This document shows positions 27,043 to 35,159 of a stretch of DNA of 64,000 nt, piece by piece. Both the position numbers and the translations under genes were made by a program. The notes below the pieces were generated by a model. It had not been told where the DNA came from. It saw only the letters and a list, made by a program, of their open reading frames with translations, and searched no databases. This stretch comes from Martelella mediterranea (lineage in GTDB: Bacteria > Pseudomonadota > Alphaproteobacteria > Rhizobiales > Rhizobiaceae). The first letter of the stretch is position 1. The number at the start of each line of letters is the position of its first letter. The DNA lies in contig NZ_SMAR01000011.1 of the NCBI RefSeq assembly GCF_004342225.1, forward strand, positions 1 to 64,000. The letters are read 5' to 3'.

Positions 27043-27119
27043 GTCTTCCTCCCGTTTGCGCGAGCGGGGTCTGGGCCAGCTCACCGTGTTCTGTCAGAAA
27101 ATTCATGCGAAAATAGCAT

Positions 27120-27194
27120 TTGTCAATCAAAAACGATCAAGATCAATCAAAATTGGTCTGAAGGTCATTGTTTGTGATTATTGATGATTGACAA
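27120..27194. promoter_or_regulatory. candidate RhaR operator in the rhaD–rhaR gap
   Basis: A perfect 10-bp inverted repeat, TTGTCAATCA (27120–27129) and TGATTGACAA (27185–27194), spans the divergent promoter region. Further GATCAATCA and TGATTATTGAT copies lie between the arms. Such TGATT-type repeats suit a DeoR-family repressor acting on both operons. Confidence 0.55.
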
Positions 27195-27235
27195 TGACGA
27201 AAAATATCTCAATTCTGTCGGCTGAGGAGAGGTTC

Positions 27236-28036
27236 ATGCACGAAAAAGAGCGTCATCGCATCATCCTGTCAGCGGTGCAGGAACGGCCGGTTGTAACGGT
27301 TGCCGAGCTTGTTGAGCTGACGGAAAGCTCCGAGGCGACAATCCGGCGCGACATTGCGGCGCTGCATGTGCAAAAACGCTTGAAGCGGGTGCGTGGCGGT
27401 GCAGAAGCGCTGAGCCCGCCCCAGTTTGTCGGTCTTGCCGGTCGTCCGTTCAGCGTGAATGAAACGATGAACGCCCGGCAGAAGCAGGCCATTGCGAAGG
27501 CTGCTGTGGCCCTTTGCGATGATGGCGATTCCATCATCATCAATGGTGGAACCACAACCTTTCAGATGGTGCATCATCTCGCCAACAGGCGCATGCAGGT
27601 GTTTACCAATTCATTTCCGATTGCCGAGCATCTGCTCAAACACAGCAAAAACACGGTCATGGTTTCCGGGGGTGCCATTTATCGCGAACAGAACATCATC
27701 CTGTCGCCGTTTGAAAACGATGTGACCCGGAACTTCTGGGCCAGGCGGATGTTCATGGGCGCGCAGGGGCTTGGGCCGCTCGGGCTGATGGAAACCGATC
27801 CGCTGCTGATACAGGCCGAACAGAAGCTGATTGATCAGGCTGATGAGCTGGTTGTTCTGGCGGATTCTTCAAAGTTCACGCGACGGTCCAGCCTTATTCT
27901 GTGCGGGCTGAACCGGATTGCGACCGTGATTACAGATTCCGGCATGGCGGCATCGGATGCCCGCATGCTGGAGGAGGCCGGTGTGTCGGTGATTATCGCC
28001 GATGCCGAAGCGATGGAGGAAACCGGCTCAGCCTGA
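27236..28036 (+). CDS. rhaR: DeoR-family rhamnose regulator
   Basis: A 266-aa DeoR-type repressor: N-terminal winged helix (~5–55; VVTVAELVELTESSEATIRRDIAAL) and C-terminal sugar-phosphate sensing domain (~75–240; SIIINGGTTTFQMVHHL, and VLADSSKFTRRSSLILCGL). The ATG at 27236 after GAGGAG gives the usual N-terminus MHEKERHRII; TTG or ATG further upstream (27188, 27194) lie within the operator region. The inducer is probably a phosphorylated rhamnose intermediate. First gene of the rightward rhaRSTPQK operon. Confidence 0.93.
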   Translation: MHEKERHRIILSAVQERPVVTVAELVELTESSEATIRRDIAALHVQKRLKRVRGGAEALSPPQFVGLAGRPFSVNETMNARQKQAIAKAAVALCDDGDSIIINGGTTTFQMVHHLANRRMQVFTNSFPIAEHLLKHSKNTVMVSGGAIYREQNIILSPFENDVTRNFWARRMFMGAQGLGPLGLMETDPLLIQAEQKLIDQADELVVLADSSKFTRRSSLILCGLNRIATVITDSGMAASDARMLEEAGVSVIIADAEAMEETGSA

Positions 28037-28083
28037 TTTTGGAGGAAAACAGGCCGGGCCTTGTTCATCAATGGAGGAGTAAG

Positions 28084-29073
28084 ATGAGCATTTTGAAAAA
28101 AGTTCTGATCGGGGCGATGGTTTCCACCGCGCTGATCGCGCAGGGCGCCAATGCGGCTGACAAGAAAATTGCGCTTGTCGTAAAAGCACTGGGGATCGGC
28201 TTCTTTGAAGCTGCAGCTGATGGGGCCAGGGAAGCCGCTGAGGAAATTGGTGATGTTGAACTGATCTATACCGGCCCGACCGACACCACAGCTGAAGGCC
28301 AGATTGATGTTATCAACTCGCTGATCGCGCAGAAGGTCGACGCCATTGCCATTTCCGCCAATGATCCGGATGCGGTTGTTCCGGCGCTGAAAAAGGCGAT
28401 GCAACGCAGTATCAAGGTCGTTTCATGGGATTCCGGTGTGGCGCCGGAAGGCCGCATGGTGCACCTCAACCCGTCATCAAATCCTCTGATCGGAAACATG
28501 ATCATCAAGCTTGCGGCTGACAATATGCCGGATGGCGGTGAGGTCGCCGTGCTCTCTGCTTCGGCAACCGCCACGAACCAGAACATCTGGATCGACGAGA
28601 TGAACAAGGTCAAAGGCGACTATCCGAATATCGATGTTGTCACGACGGTTTACGGGGATGACCTGTTCGATAAGTCCTATCGCGAGACACAGGGCCTCAT
28701 TCAGTCCTATCCGGATCTGAAAGCGATCATCGCGCCGACATCCGTTGGCATTGTGGCGGCCGCTCAGGCCGTGACAGATGAGGGCAAGATTGGCGAAATC
28801 AACGTCACCGGGCTCGGGTTGCCATCTGAAATGGCTGCCTATGTCGAAAACGGTGCGTCTGAATCCTTTGCCATCTGGAACCCGATTGATCTCGGCTATG
28901 CCGCTGTCATGCTGTCCAACGATCTGATTGATGGTGCGGAAGCCAAACCAGGCGCAGAGCTTTCCATGGGCCGCCTTGGTGAGCTGACGCTTGACGATGA
29001 CAACGCTGGCGCCATGGCCGATCCGTTTGTCTACGACAAGTCGAACATCGACAAGTTCAAGGATATCTTCTGA
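28084..29073 (+). CDS. rhaS: rhamnose ABC transporter substrate-binding protein
   Basis: Periplasmic sugar-binding protein of the ribose-type (PBP1) family. Signal peptide MSILKKVLIGAMVSTALIAQ then ANA|ADKK. The domain (~27–320) includes VVKALGIGFFEAAADGA and the sugar-contact region VVSWDSGVAPEGR. The 329-aa length is typical. ATG follows GGAGGAG. The gap to rhaT holds a 9-bp hairpin (29092–29116) that may keep this message more abundant than the rest of the operon. Confidence 0.94.
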   Translation: MSILKKVLIGAMVSTALIAQGANAADKKIALVVKALGIGFFEAAADGAREAAEEIGDVELIYTGPTDTTAEGQIDVINSLIAQKVDAIAISANDPDAVVPALKKAMQRSIKVVSWDSGVAPEGRMVHLNPSSNPLIGNMIIKLAADNMPDGGEVAVLSASATATNQNIWIDEMNKVKGDYPNIDVVTTVYGDDLFDKSYRETQGLIQSYPDLKAIIAPTSVGIVAAAQAVTDEGKIGEINVTGLGLPSEMAAYVENGASESFAIWNPIDLGYAAVMLSNDLIDGAEAKPGAELSMGRLGELTLDDDNAGAMADPFVYDKSNIDKFKDIF

Positions 29074-29091
29074 GAAACGTCTCAGCCGCGA

Positions 29092-29116
29092 GCAGCCCCG
29101 TCAAAGGCGGGGCTGC
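29092..29116 (+). terminator. stem-loop between rhaS and rhaT (RNA stabiliser or weak terminator)
   Basis: GCAGCCCCG and CGGGGCTGC form a perfect 9-bp stem with loop TCAAAGG. No T-run follows, so partial termination or 3'-end protection of the rhaS message is more likely than full termination. Confidence 0.6.
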
Positions 29117-29156
29117 CCAAGATATTCATTCAGACAGACGTTTCCGGCAGGCAGTT

Positions 29157-30674
29157 ATGTCCAAGACACATCCATCTGTGGTTGCCGCAATCGCGCTTGA
29201 CGGCATCACCAAAACCTTTCCCGGCGTTAAGGCGCTTTCTGATGTCTCGCTCAGGCTTTATCCGGGCGAGGTCACGGCTCTTGTCGGCGAAAACGGCGCG
29301 GGAAAATCGACTCTGGTGAAGATTCTGACCGGGATCTATCAGCCTGATTCCGGTTCAATTTCAATGCGTGAAACACCGGTCACCTTTCCGACCGCTGAGG
29401 CCGCCACGCACCACGGTGTGACCGCCATTCATCAGGAAACGGTTTTGTTCGATGCGCTCACTGTTGCGGAAAACATCTTCATTGGTCACGCGCCCAGAAA
29501 CCGGTTCGGTCTTCTCGACTGGAAGAAGATTAACCGTGAGGCGAGGGCCATTCTGGATGCCATCGGCGCGCGGATCGATCCGCATCACCGGCTTTCAGAA
29601 CTTGGGATTGCCAACCGGCACATGGTCGCGGTTGCGCGGGCTTTGTCCGTGGATGCTCGTGTCGTCATCATGGACGAACCGACCGCGGCCTTATCACAAA
29701 AGGAAATCGAAGAGCTTTACGAACTGGTCGAGCAACTGAAGGCCGATGGTAAGGCAATCCTTTTTATCTCGCATAAATTCGATGAAATCTTTCGCATTGC
29801 GGATTGCTACACTGTGTTTCGTGATGGTGAAATGGTCGGTGAGGGCCTTATCACCGATACGAACGAAAGTGCGCTTGTTGAGCTAATGGTGGGCCGTCCC
29901 GTCGGGCAGGTCTTTCCCAAACAGGATGTGGCCATTGGTGCGCCTGTGCTTACAGTTGCAGGCTATCGTCACCCTACGGAATTCGAGGATATCCACTTCA
30001 CCCTGAGAAAAGGTGAAATTCTGGGTTTCTATGGTCTTGTCGGTGCGGGCCGTTCCGAGTTCATGCAGGCGCTCTTCGGTATTACCAAACCATCGGCTGG
30101 TGCCGTGCGAATTGATGACGAGATTGCCGTCATCCGCTCACCGTCGGAGGCGGTTCGGCAAGGTATTGTTTACGTGCCGGAAGAGCGCGGAACGCAAGGC
30201 GCGATCACGGCCATGCCGATTTTTCAGAATGTCACCCTGCCATCGCTGCAAAACGTCTCTCACAAGGGCTTTGTCAAAATGGCCGAGGAATTCGCACTGG
30301 CGCGGGAGTATACCGAGCGACTGGATTTACGGGCCGCATCGCTGGATCAGCCGGTTGGCAACCTTTCCGGCGGCAACCAGCAAAAGGTGGTGATTGCCAA
30401 GTGGCTGGCCACCAGCCCGAAGGTGATCATTCTTGATGAGCCGACAAAGGGTATCGACATCGGCTCGAAATCCGCCGTTCACGCCTTTATGAGCGAATTG
30501 GCAAGCCGGGGGCTTTCGATCATTATGGTTTCGTCGGAAATCCCTGAAATCCTCGGCATGTCCGACCGGGTGATTGTCATGCGTGAGGGACGTATCGTTT
30601 CCCAGCTTTCGCGGGCCGAAATGTCGGCGGAAAGACTGGTGCGTTCTGCTGCGGGCATCGGGGAGGCTGCATAA
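29157..30674 (+). CDS. rhaT: rhamnose ABC transporter ATP-binding protein
   Basis: A 505-aa double-cassette sugar ATPase of the RbsA/XylG type. The first half has Walker A GENGAGKST and Walker B VVIMDEPTAALS; the second half has a degenerate P-loop (GLVGAGRSEF) and an intact LSGGNQQKVVIAKWL signature with VIILDEPTKGID, as is usual in the family. It energises the RhaP/RhaQ permeases. Its stop overlaps the rhaP start (TAATG). Confidence 0.95.
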   Translation: MSKTHPSVVAAIALDGITKTFPGVKALSDVSLRLYPGEVTALVGENGAGKSTLVKILTGIYQPDSGSISMRETPVTFPTAEAATHHGVTAIHQETVLFDALTVAENIFIGHAPRNRFGLLDWKKINREARAILDAIGARIDPHHRLSELGIANRHMVAVARALSVDARVVIMDEPTAALSQKEIEELYELVEQLKADGKAILFISHKFDEIFRIADCYTVFRDGEMVGEGLITDTNESALVELMVGRPVGQVFPKQDVAIGAPVLTVAGYRHPTEFEDIHFTLRKGEILGFYGLVGAGRSEFMQALFGITKPSAGAVRIDDEIAVIRSPSEAVRQGIVYVPEERGTQGAITAMPIFQNVTLPSLQNVSHKGFVKMAEEFALAREYTERLDLRAASLDQPVGNLSGGNQQKVVIAKWLATSPKVIILDEPTKGIDIGSKSAVHAFMSELASRGLSIIMVSSEIPEILGMSDRVIVMREGRIVSQLSRAEMSAERLVRSAAGIGEAA

Positions 30675-31654
30675 TGGCTGCTTTTCTGAAACATCGTGAA
30701 GTTTTGCTTCTGGTCGCAATCGGGCTTCTTGTCGGGGCGATCGAGTTGCGTTTTCCCGGTTTCGTCGCGCCGGGTAATCTCGCTTCGATTTACAATGATA
30801 CTGCGATCCTGATCATTCTGGCGCTGGGTCAGGCTGCCGTGATTTTAAGCCGCGGTATCGATCTTTCAATTGCCGCCAATCTTGCGCTGTCCGGCACGGT
30901 TGCCGCTCTCTTGAACGTGGCTTTCCCGGATCTTCCGGTTATCTTTTTACTTGCCGCTGCTGTCATCAACGGGACTGTTCTCGGTGCGATCAATGGCCTG
31001 CTGGTCTGGCGCCTTTCGATCCCGCCGATTGTCGTGACGCTTGGAACGATGACGATTTATCGTGGGATTATTTTCCTTCTTACCGGCGGTGGCTGGGTGA
31101 ACGCCCATGAAATGACGGATGCCTTCAAGGCTGTTCCGCGCGCAGTGTTTCTGGGGCTGCCTGTCTTGTCGTGGTTTTCGCTGGCAGCCATTGCAGTCAT
31201 GGTCGTGGTGCTGACCCGCACCCGCCTTGGCCGCGCATTTTATGCTGTCGGCGGCAATCCCAATGCGGCCGTCTATACCGGGATTTCTGTCGGGCGCACG
31301 CATTTCTTTGCCTACCTTCTGGCCGGTGCACTGGCGGGGCTTGCCGGATATCTCTGGGTTGCGCGTTATGCGGTTGCCTATGTCGATATCGCCAATGGTT
31401 TTGAGCTGGATGTGGTCGCCGCCTGCGTTATCGGCGGCATTTCCATCGCCGGCGGCGTGGGAACGGCCATTGGCGCTGTGCTGGGTGCCCTGTTTCTCGG
31501 CATCATCAAGAATGCGCTGCCGGTCATCGATATTTCACCGTTCTGGCAGATGGCGATTTCCGGCGCGGTGATCATCATCGCTGTTGCTGTGAATGCCCGT
31601 GCTGCGCGGCCAAAGGGCCGTGTCATTCTGAAGAACGCGGAGCATGCGTTATGA
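30674..31654 (+). CDS. rhaP: rhamnose ABC transporter permease
   Basis: A 326-aa inner-membrane permease of the ribose-type (BPD_transp_2) family with about ten hydrophobic segments and the characteristic LGQAAVILSRGIDLSIAANLALSG and GGNPNAAVYTGISVGR loops. It pairs with RhaQ. The start overlaps the rhaT stop and the stop overlaps the rhaQ start, showing translational coupling. Confidence 0.94.
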   Translation: MAAFLKHREVLLLVAIGLLVGAIELRFPGFVAPGNLASIYNDTAILIILALGQAAVILSRGIDLSIAANLALSGTVAALLNVAFPDLPVIFLLAAAVINGTVLGAINGLLVWRLSIPPIVVTLGTMTIYRGIIFLLTGGGWVNAHEMTDAFKAVPRAVFLGLPVLSWFSLAAIAVMVVVLTRTRLGRAFYAVGGNPNAAVYTGISVGRTHFFAYLLAGALAGLAGYLWVARYAVAYVDIANGFELDVVAACVIGGISIAGGVGTAIGAVLGALFLGIIKNALPVIDISPFWQMAISGAVIIIAVAVNARAARPKGRVILKNAEHAL

Positions 31655-32685
31655 GCATTGCCGACACTCAAACCGATAATGCGCCAGCCCGTCATGTTCC
31701 TGACCGTTTACACGGACGCGGTCACAGATGGCTGAAAAGCTGGGAAAGCCTGCTGATCGCGGTTGCAATCGCAATCTTTGTCGTCAACAGTTTTGCCTCG
31801 CCTTATTTTCTCGATGCCTGGAACCTTTCGGACGCGACATTCAACTTCACCGAAAAGGCTTTGATTGCCTTTGCCATGGCTCTGGTGATCATCTCCGGGG
31901 AGATCGACCTGTCAGTCGCTGCCATCATTGCGCTGGCATCCACGGCCATGGGCTATGCGCTTCAGTTTGGCGCCGGTACGCCGGAACTTGTTGCCATTGG
32001 TCTCGGGGTCGGTCTCCTGTGCGGTGTTTTCAATGGCATTCTGGTGACCGGTCTCGGGCTTCCATCGATTGTGGTGACAATTGGTACGATGAGCCTTTTC
32101 CGCGGTCTTTCCTATGTCATTCTCGGTGACAAGGCCTTTACCGGATACCCTTCAGACTTTGCCTTTTTCGGGCAGGGCTATGTGTTCTGGGTGGTCTCGT
32201 TCGAACTGGTGCTGTTTGCCGTCATGGCGGTGATTTTCGGTATCGTGCTGCATATGACAAGCTTTGGCCGCATGGTTTATGCAATCGGTAATAACGCAAC
32301 GGCAGCACGCTTTTCCGGTATTAGGGTCGGGCGCGTGAAGTTCATGCTGTTCCTGCTCACCGGGCTGATGTCAGGGCTTGCCGCGATATGCCTGACGTCA
32401 CGTCTGGGCTCAACGCGTCCATCAATCGCCTTTGGCTGGGAGCTTGAAATTGTGACGATGGTCGTGCTGGGCGGCATCAATATTCTCGGTGGCTCTGGAA
32501 CAATACCGGGTGTTGTGCTGGCTGCAATCATTATGGGTCTCGTCACCTTTGGTTTCGGACTGATGAATGTTCCCGGTATCGTCATGTCGATCTTCATCGG
32601 TCTTCTGCTGATCGGCGTGATTGCCATTCCGGTTCTCTATGGCCGCTTTGTTCAGCACATGCGTGCACGCAAAGGCGGATTATGA
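31651..32685 (+). CDS. rhaQ: rhamnose ABC transporter permease
   Basis: A 344-aa ribose-type permease, paralogous to RhaP, with ALVIISGEIDLSVAAIIALAS and the cytoplasmic loop IGNNATAARFSGIRVGRVK. It has a longer charged N-terminus than RhaP (about 30 residues before the first helix). It overlaps rhaP and rhaK by four bases each. Confidence 0.94.
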   Translation: MSIADTQTDNAPARHVPDRLHGRGHRWLKSWESLLIAVAIAIFVVNSFASPYFLDAWNLSDATFNFTEKALIAFAMALVIISGEIDLSVAAIIALASTAMGYALQFGAGTPELVAIGLGVGLLCGVFNGILVTGLGLPSIVVTIGTMSLFRGLSYVILGDKAFTGYPSDFAFFGQGYVFWVVSFELVLFAVMAVIFGIVLHMTSFGRMVYAIGNNATAARFSGIRVGRVKFMLFLLTGLMSGLAAICLTSRLGSTRPSIAFGWELEIVTMVVLGGINILGGSGTIPGVVLAAIIMGLVTFGFGLMNVPGIVMSIFIGLLLIGVIAIPVLYGRFVQHMRARKGGL

Positions 32686-34091
32686 TGCAGACGCCGGTTC
32701 GCAACATTGCCGTTATCGATATCGGCAAGACCAATGCCAAGGTGATCGTCTATGATCTGCTGAAGGCCTGTGAAGTGGATGCCCGGTCTCACCGCAATGC
32801 GGTGACCGGCACAGCGCCTTATCCGCATTTCGAAACGGATGAACTGTTTGGTTTTGTCCTTTCAGCCCTTTGCGAACTCCATAAGCTTCACGGCATTGAC
32901 GCGATATCTGTGACCACCCACGGCGCAACAGTGGCGCTCTTGAATGACAGGGGCGGTCTTGCTCTGCCTGTGCTGGATTATGAACATACCGGCCCGGACG
33001 AGACCGCTTCGGCCTATGATGTGATCCGGCCTTCATTTGCCATGACCGGCTCGCCGCGCCTTTCAGCGGGGCTGAATATCGGTGCACAGCTCTTCTGGCA
33101 GAAAGAACGTTTTCCGGAAGCCTTTGCCTCGATCGGCTGCGTGCTGCCCTATCCGCAATACTGGGGCTATCTTCTGACGGGCAATCGTGCCGGTGAGGTG
33201 ACCAGCTGGGGCTGCCATTCCGATCTCTGGTCACCGCGTCAGCGCAGCTTTTCTCCACTCGTGGAAGCCTTGGGCCTTTCAGATAAAATGCCGCCTTTGC
33301 GCGGTGCCGACCAGCAGCTTGGCTCCATTTTGCCTGAGATTGCGGCAAAAAGCGGTCTTCCTGCCGGTTGCCCGGTTTATACTGGCATCCATGATTCCAA
33401 TGCGTCATTGCTGCCGCACCTCTGGTCGAGGCGGCAGCCGTTCTCGGTGGTCTCGACCGGGACCTGGGTGATTGCGATGTCTGTGGGTGGACGCTCGCCA
33501 ACCTTGGATGAAAGGCGTGACACGCTGATCAACGTCAATGCCTTCGGGGAGCCTGTGCCCTCCGCGCGTTTTATGGGCGGGCGGGTTTTTGAAGTGGCTG
33601 CGCCTGCGGAGGACGTTGTTGCCACTGATGACGACCGTGCAGCGCTGCTGCGTGACAGTCTTATGCTGATGCCCTCTGTCATTGGCGATACAGGGCCGTT
33701 TCAGGGTGTTATCGGCGGCTGGACGGATGATGAGGAAACGCTGACGCCGGGTATGCGGCTTGTCGGTGTTTCCTGGTATCTGGCGCTGATGACGGCGGTT
33801 TGTCTCGATCTGACTGCCGCCTCAGGGCCGGTGATCGTCGAAGGCCCTTTTGCAGAAAATGCGGATTATCTGTCGATGCTGTCGGCAGCTGTCGGCAGGC
33901 CGTTGTTTAAAAGCACAGGAAGCGGCACGAGTGCCGGCGCAGCCGGCCTCGTGATCGGCGATGTCGCGCCACGTGTTCAGGTGTCGCGGAGCATTGATCC
34001 ACCGGAGAATTTCGATACGCTCGCCACATATGCGGAAGCATGGCGACACAAAGCCGAGCGGATTGAAACCACGATGCCAGATCTGTCCTGA
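32682..34091 (+). CDS. rhaK: FGGY-family rhamnulokinase
   Basis: A 469-aa FGGY sugar kinase that should phosphorylate L-rhamnulose to rhamnulose-1-phosphate. The N-terminal ATP/metal motif is VIDIGKTNAKV (~10–20); later elements are GIHDSNASLLPH with its catalytic-type Asp and GSGTSAGAAGLV near the C-terminus. In R. leguminosarum the kinase is also needed for uptake through the transporter (known for that species). Start ATGATG overlaps the rhaQ stop. Last gene of the rightward operon. Confidence 0.92.
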   Translation: MMQTPVRNIAVIDIGKTNAKVIVYDLLKACEVDARSHRNAVTGTAPYPHFETDELFGFVLSALCELHKLHGIDAISVTTHGATVALLNDRGGLALPVLDYEHTGPDETASAYDVIRPSFAMTGSPRLSAGLNIGAQLFWQKERFPEAFASIGCVLPYPQYWGYLLTGNRAGEVTSWGCHSDLWSPRQRSFSPLVEALGLSDKMPPLRGADQQLGSILPEIAAKSGLPAGCPVYTGIHDSNASLLPHLWSRRQPFSVVSTGTWVIAMSVGGRSPTLDERRDTLINVNAFGEPVPSARFMGGRVFEVAAPAEDVVATDDDRAALLRDSLMLMPSVIGDTGPFQGVIGGWTDDEETLTPGMRLVGVSWYLALMTAVCLDLTAASGPVIVEGPFAENADYLSMLSAAVGRPLFKSTGSGTSAGAAGLVIGDVAPRVQVSRSIDPPENFDTLATYAEAWRHKAERIETTMPDLS

Positions 34092-34196
34092 AAATTGCGA
34101 AGCCAGAACCCATCCAACGGATGTCCGGGAGCCATCGTTATTCTGGCGGGAGTATTGCGCAGTCCGATGGAAACATCTGACATCCGCGGAGATGCG

Positions 34197-34300
34197 TTAG
34201 CGCCGTGCGTCCATTCGGACGCACAAAGGACGCTCTGACTTGTTCAATCTACGCATCGTGCCATCCGAAAATCGATTCCAATTTTCAGGCCTCAAGCTGT
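34197..34300 (+). repeat. palindromic intergenic repeat, family 1, copy C
   Basis: About 104 bp: TTAGCGCCGTGC, the GTGCGTCCATTCGGACGCAC palindrome, CAAAGGACGCTCT, a linker TTCAATCTACGCATCGT, then the second palindrome CCGAAAATCGATTCCAATTTTC. Its right end runs into the 3' end of the DUF533 gene and provides its TGA stop and last codons. Confidence 0.8.
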
Positions 34301-35007
34301 CTGCGGGCGGCAGCGGCTTCCAGGTCGAGATGGCCGCGCAGTCCGTCGGGCATATTCAGATGCCCGGCCAGTGCTTCAAGATAGCGCTGCTCCTCCGGCG
34401 TATCCGGGTCAATCGTCAGCGCTGAGGCCAGATAGATTTCGGCACGCTGCTCATTTGTCCGGGCCAGTGCGCTGATCGTTGCCGGATCCGCGGGGGCTCC
34501 AAAATAATCGAACAGAACCGCCTTTTCTTCCGCGCCCAGACCGATCTTCTGAATCTGATCATGAATGCGGCTGTGTTCTTCCTGATCGATATGATCGTCG
34601 GATTTCGCAGCAGCGATCATCGCCCGCATCAGAGACAGGCGGAAATCGTGGCCTTCATTGTCATGATCATGTTCAATGTCGAAGCCGCTGTCGGCTGGCG
34701 GTTTCGGCAGGTTAAGCGGCTGCTGCTCAGTGCCGGACGTCTTGTTTTGCTGCCAGTCGCGGTAGGCCTTGTAGGCAAGACCAGCCACGGCCGCCATACC
34801 GCCATATTTAATGGCCTTGCCGCCCAGCTTCCGGCCCTTTTTCGATCCCAGAAGCAAGGCAATCGCGCCTCCGGCTGCAGCACCACCGGCCAGGCCGCCC
34901 GGAAGGCCGGACATGCCAACGGCAGACTGAGACTTTCCGCCTGCCTGATGGTTTGAAGACTGTCCTGAAGAGCCGAGAAAACCTTCCAGCAGCTTGTTGA
35001 TATCCAT
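34285..35007 (-). CDS. DUF533 (YebE-like, TerB-fold) protein
   Basis: A 240-aa protein of the DUF533 family. N-terminal part: a short acidic/polar segment and a Gly-rich hydrophobic stretch (LAGGAAAGGAIALLLGSKKG) that may form a membrane helix, then AAVAGLAYKAYRDWQQ. C-terminal part (~110–235): TerB-like helical domain (RAMIAAAKSDDHIDQEE...). Function unknown; the family is widespread in proteobacterial envelopes. ATG at 35007 follows AAGGG. The last codons overlap palindromic repeat copy C, so the C-terminus may have been altered by it. Confidence 0.85.
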   Translation of the reverse strand: MDINKLLEGFLGSSGQSSNHQAGGKSQSAVGMSGLPGGLAGGAAAGGAIALLLGSKKGRKLGGKAIKYGGMAAVAGLAYKAYRDWQQNKTSGTEQQPLNLPKPPADSGFDIEHDHDNEGHDFRLSLMRAMIAAAKSDDHIDQEEHSRIHDQIQKIGLGAEEKAVLFDYFGAPADPATISALARTNEQRAEIYLASALTIDPDTPEEQRYLEALAGHLNMPDGLRGHLDLEAAAARRQLEA

Positions 35008-35100
35008 ATCCGGTGTGCCCTTTTCATTGGTGTTCAGCCAACTGAACTGGGAGGTGTTTGTGCGCTTTTCAAGGCGCTCCTCTTTTTGTGAATACGGCAC

Positions 35101-35126
35101 GAAAAAGCCCCGGCGAACCGGGGCTT
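35101..35126 (-). terminator. intrinsic terminator of the hydantoinase operon
   Basis: On the minus strand AAGCCCCGG and CCGGGGCTT form a 9-bp stem with loop TTCG, followed by TTTC. It lies 34 bases after the hyuB stop and marks the end of the long leftward operon. Confidence 0.88.
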
Positions 35127-35159
35127 GTCTGTGTGTTCTCGTCAGGCTTCAGCTGGTTT

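Noticed and set aside
32713-33501. 262-aa minus-strand ORF inside rhaK
   Set aside because: Arg/Ser-rich shadow frame. rhaK is clearly an FGGY kinase on the other strand.
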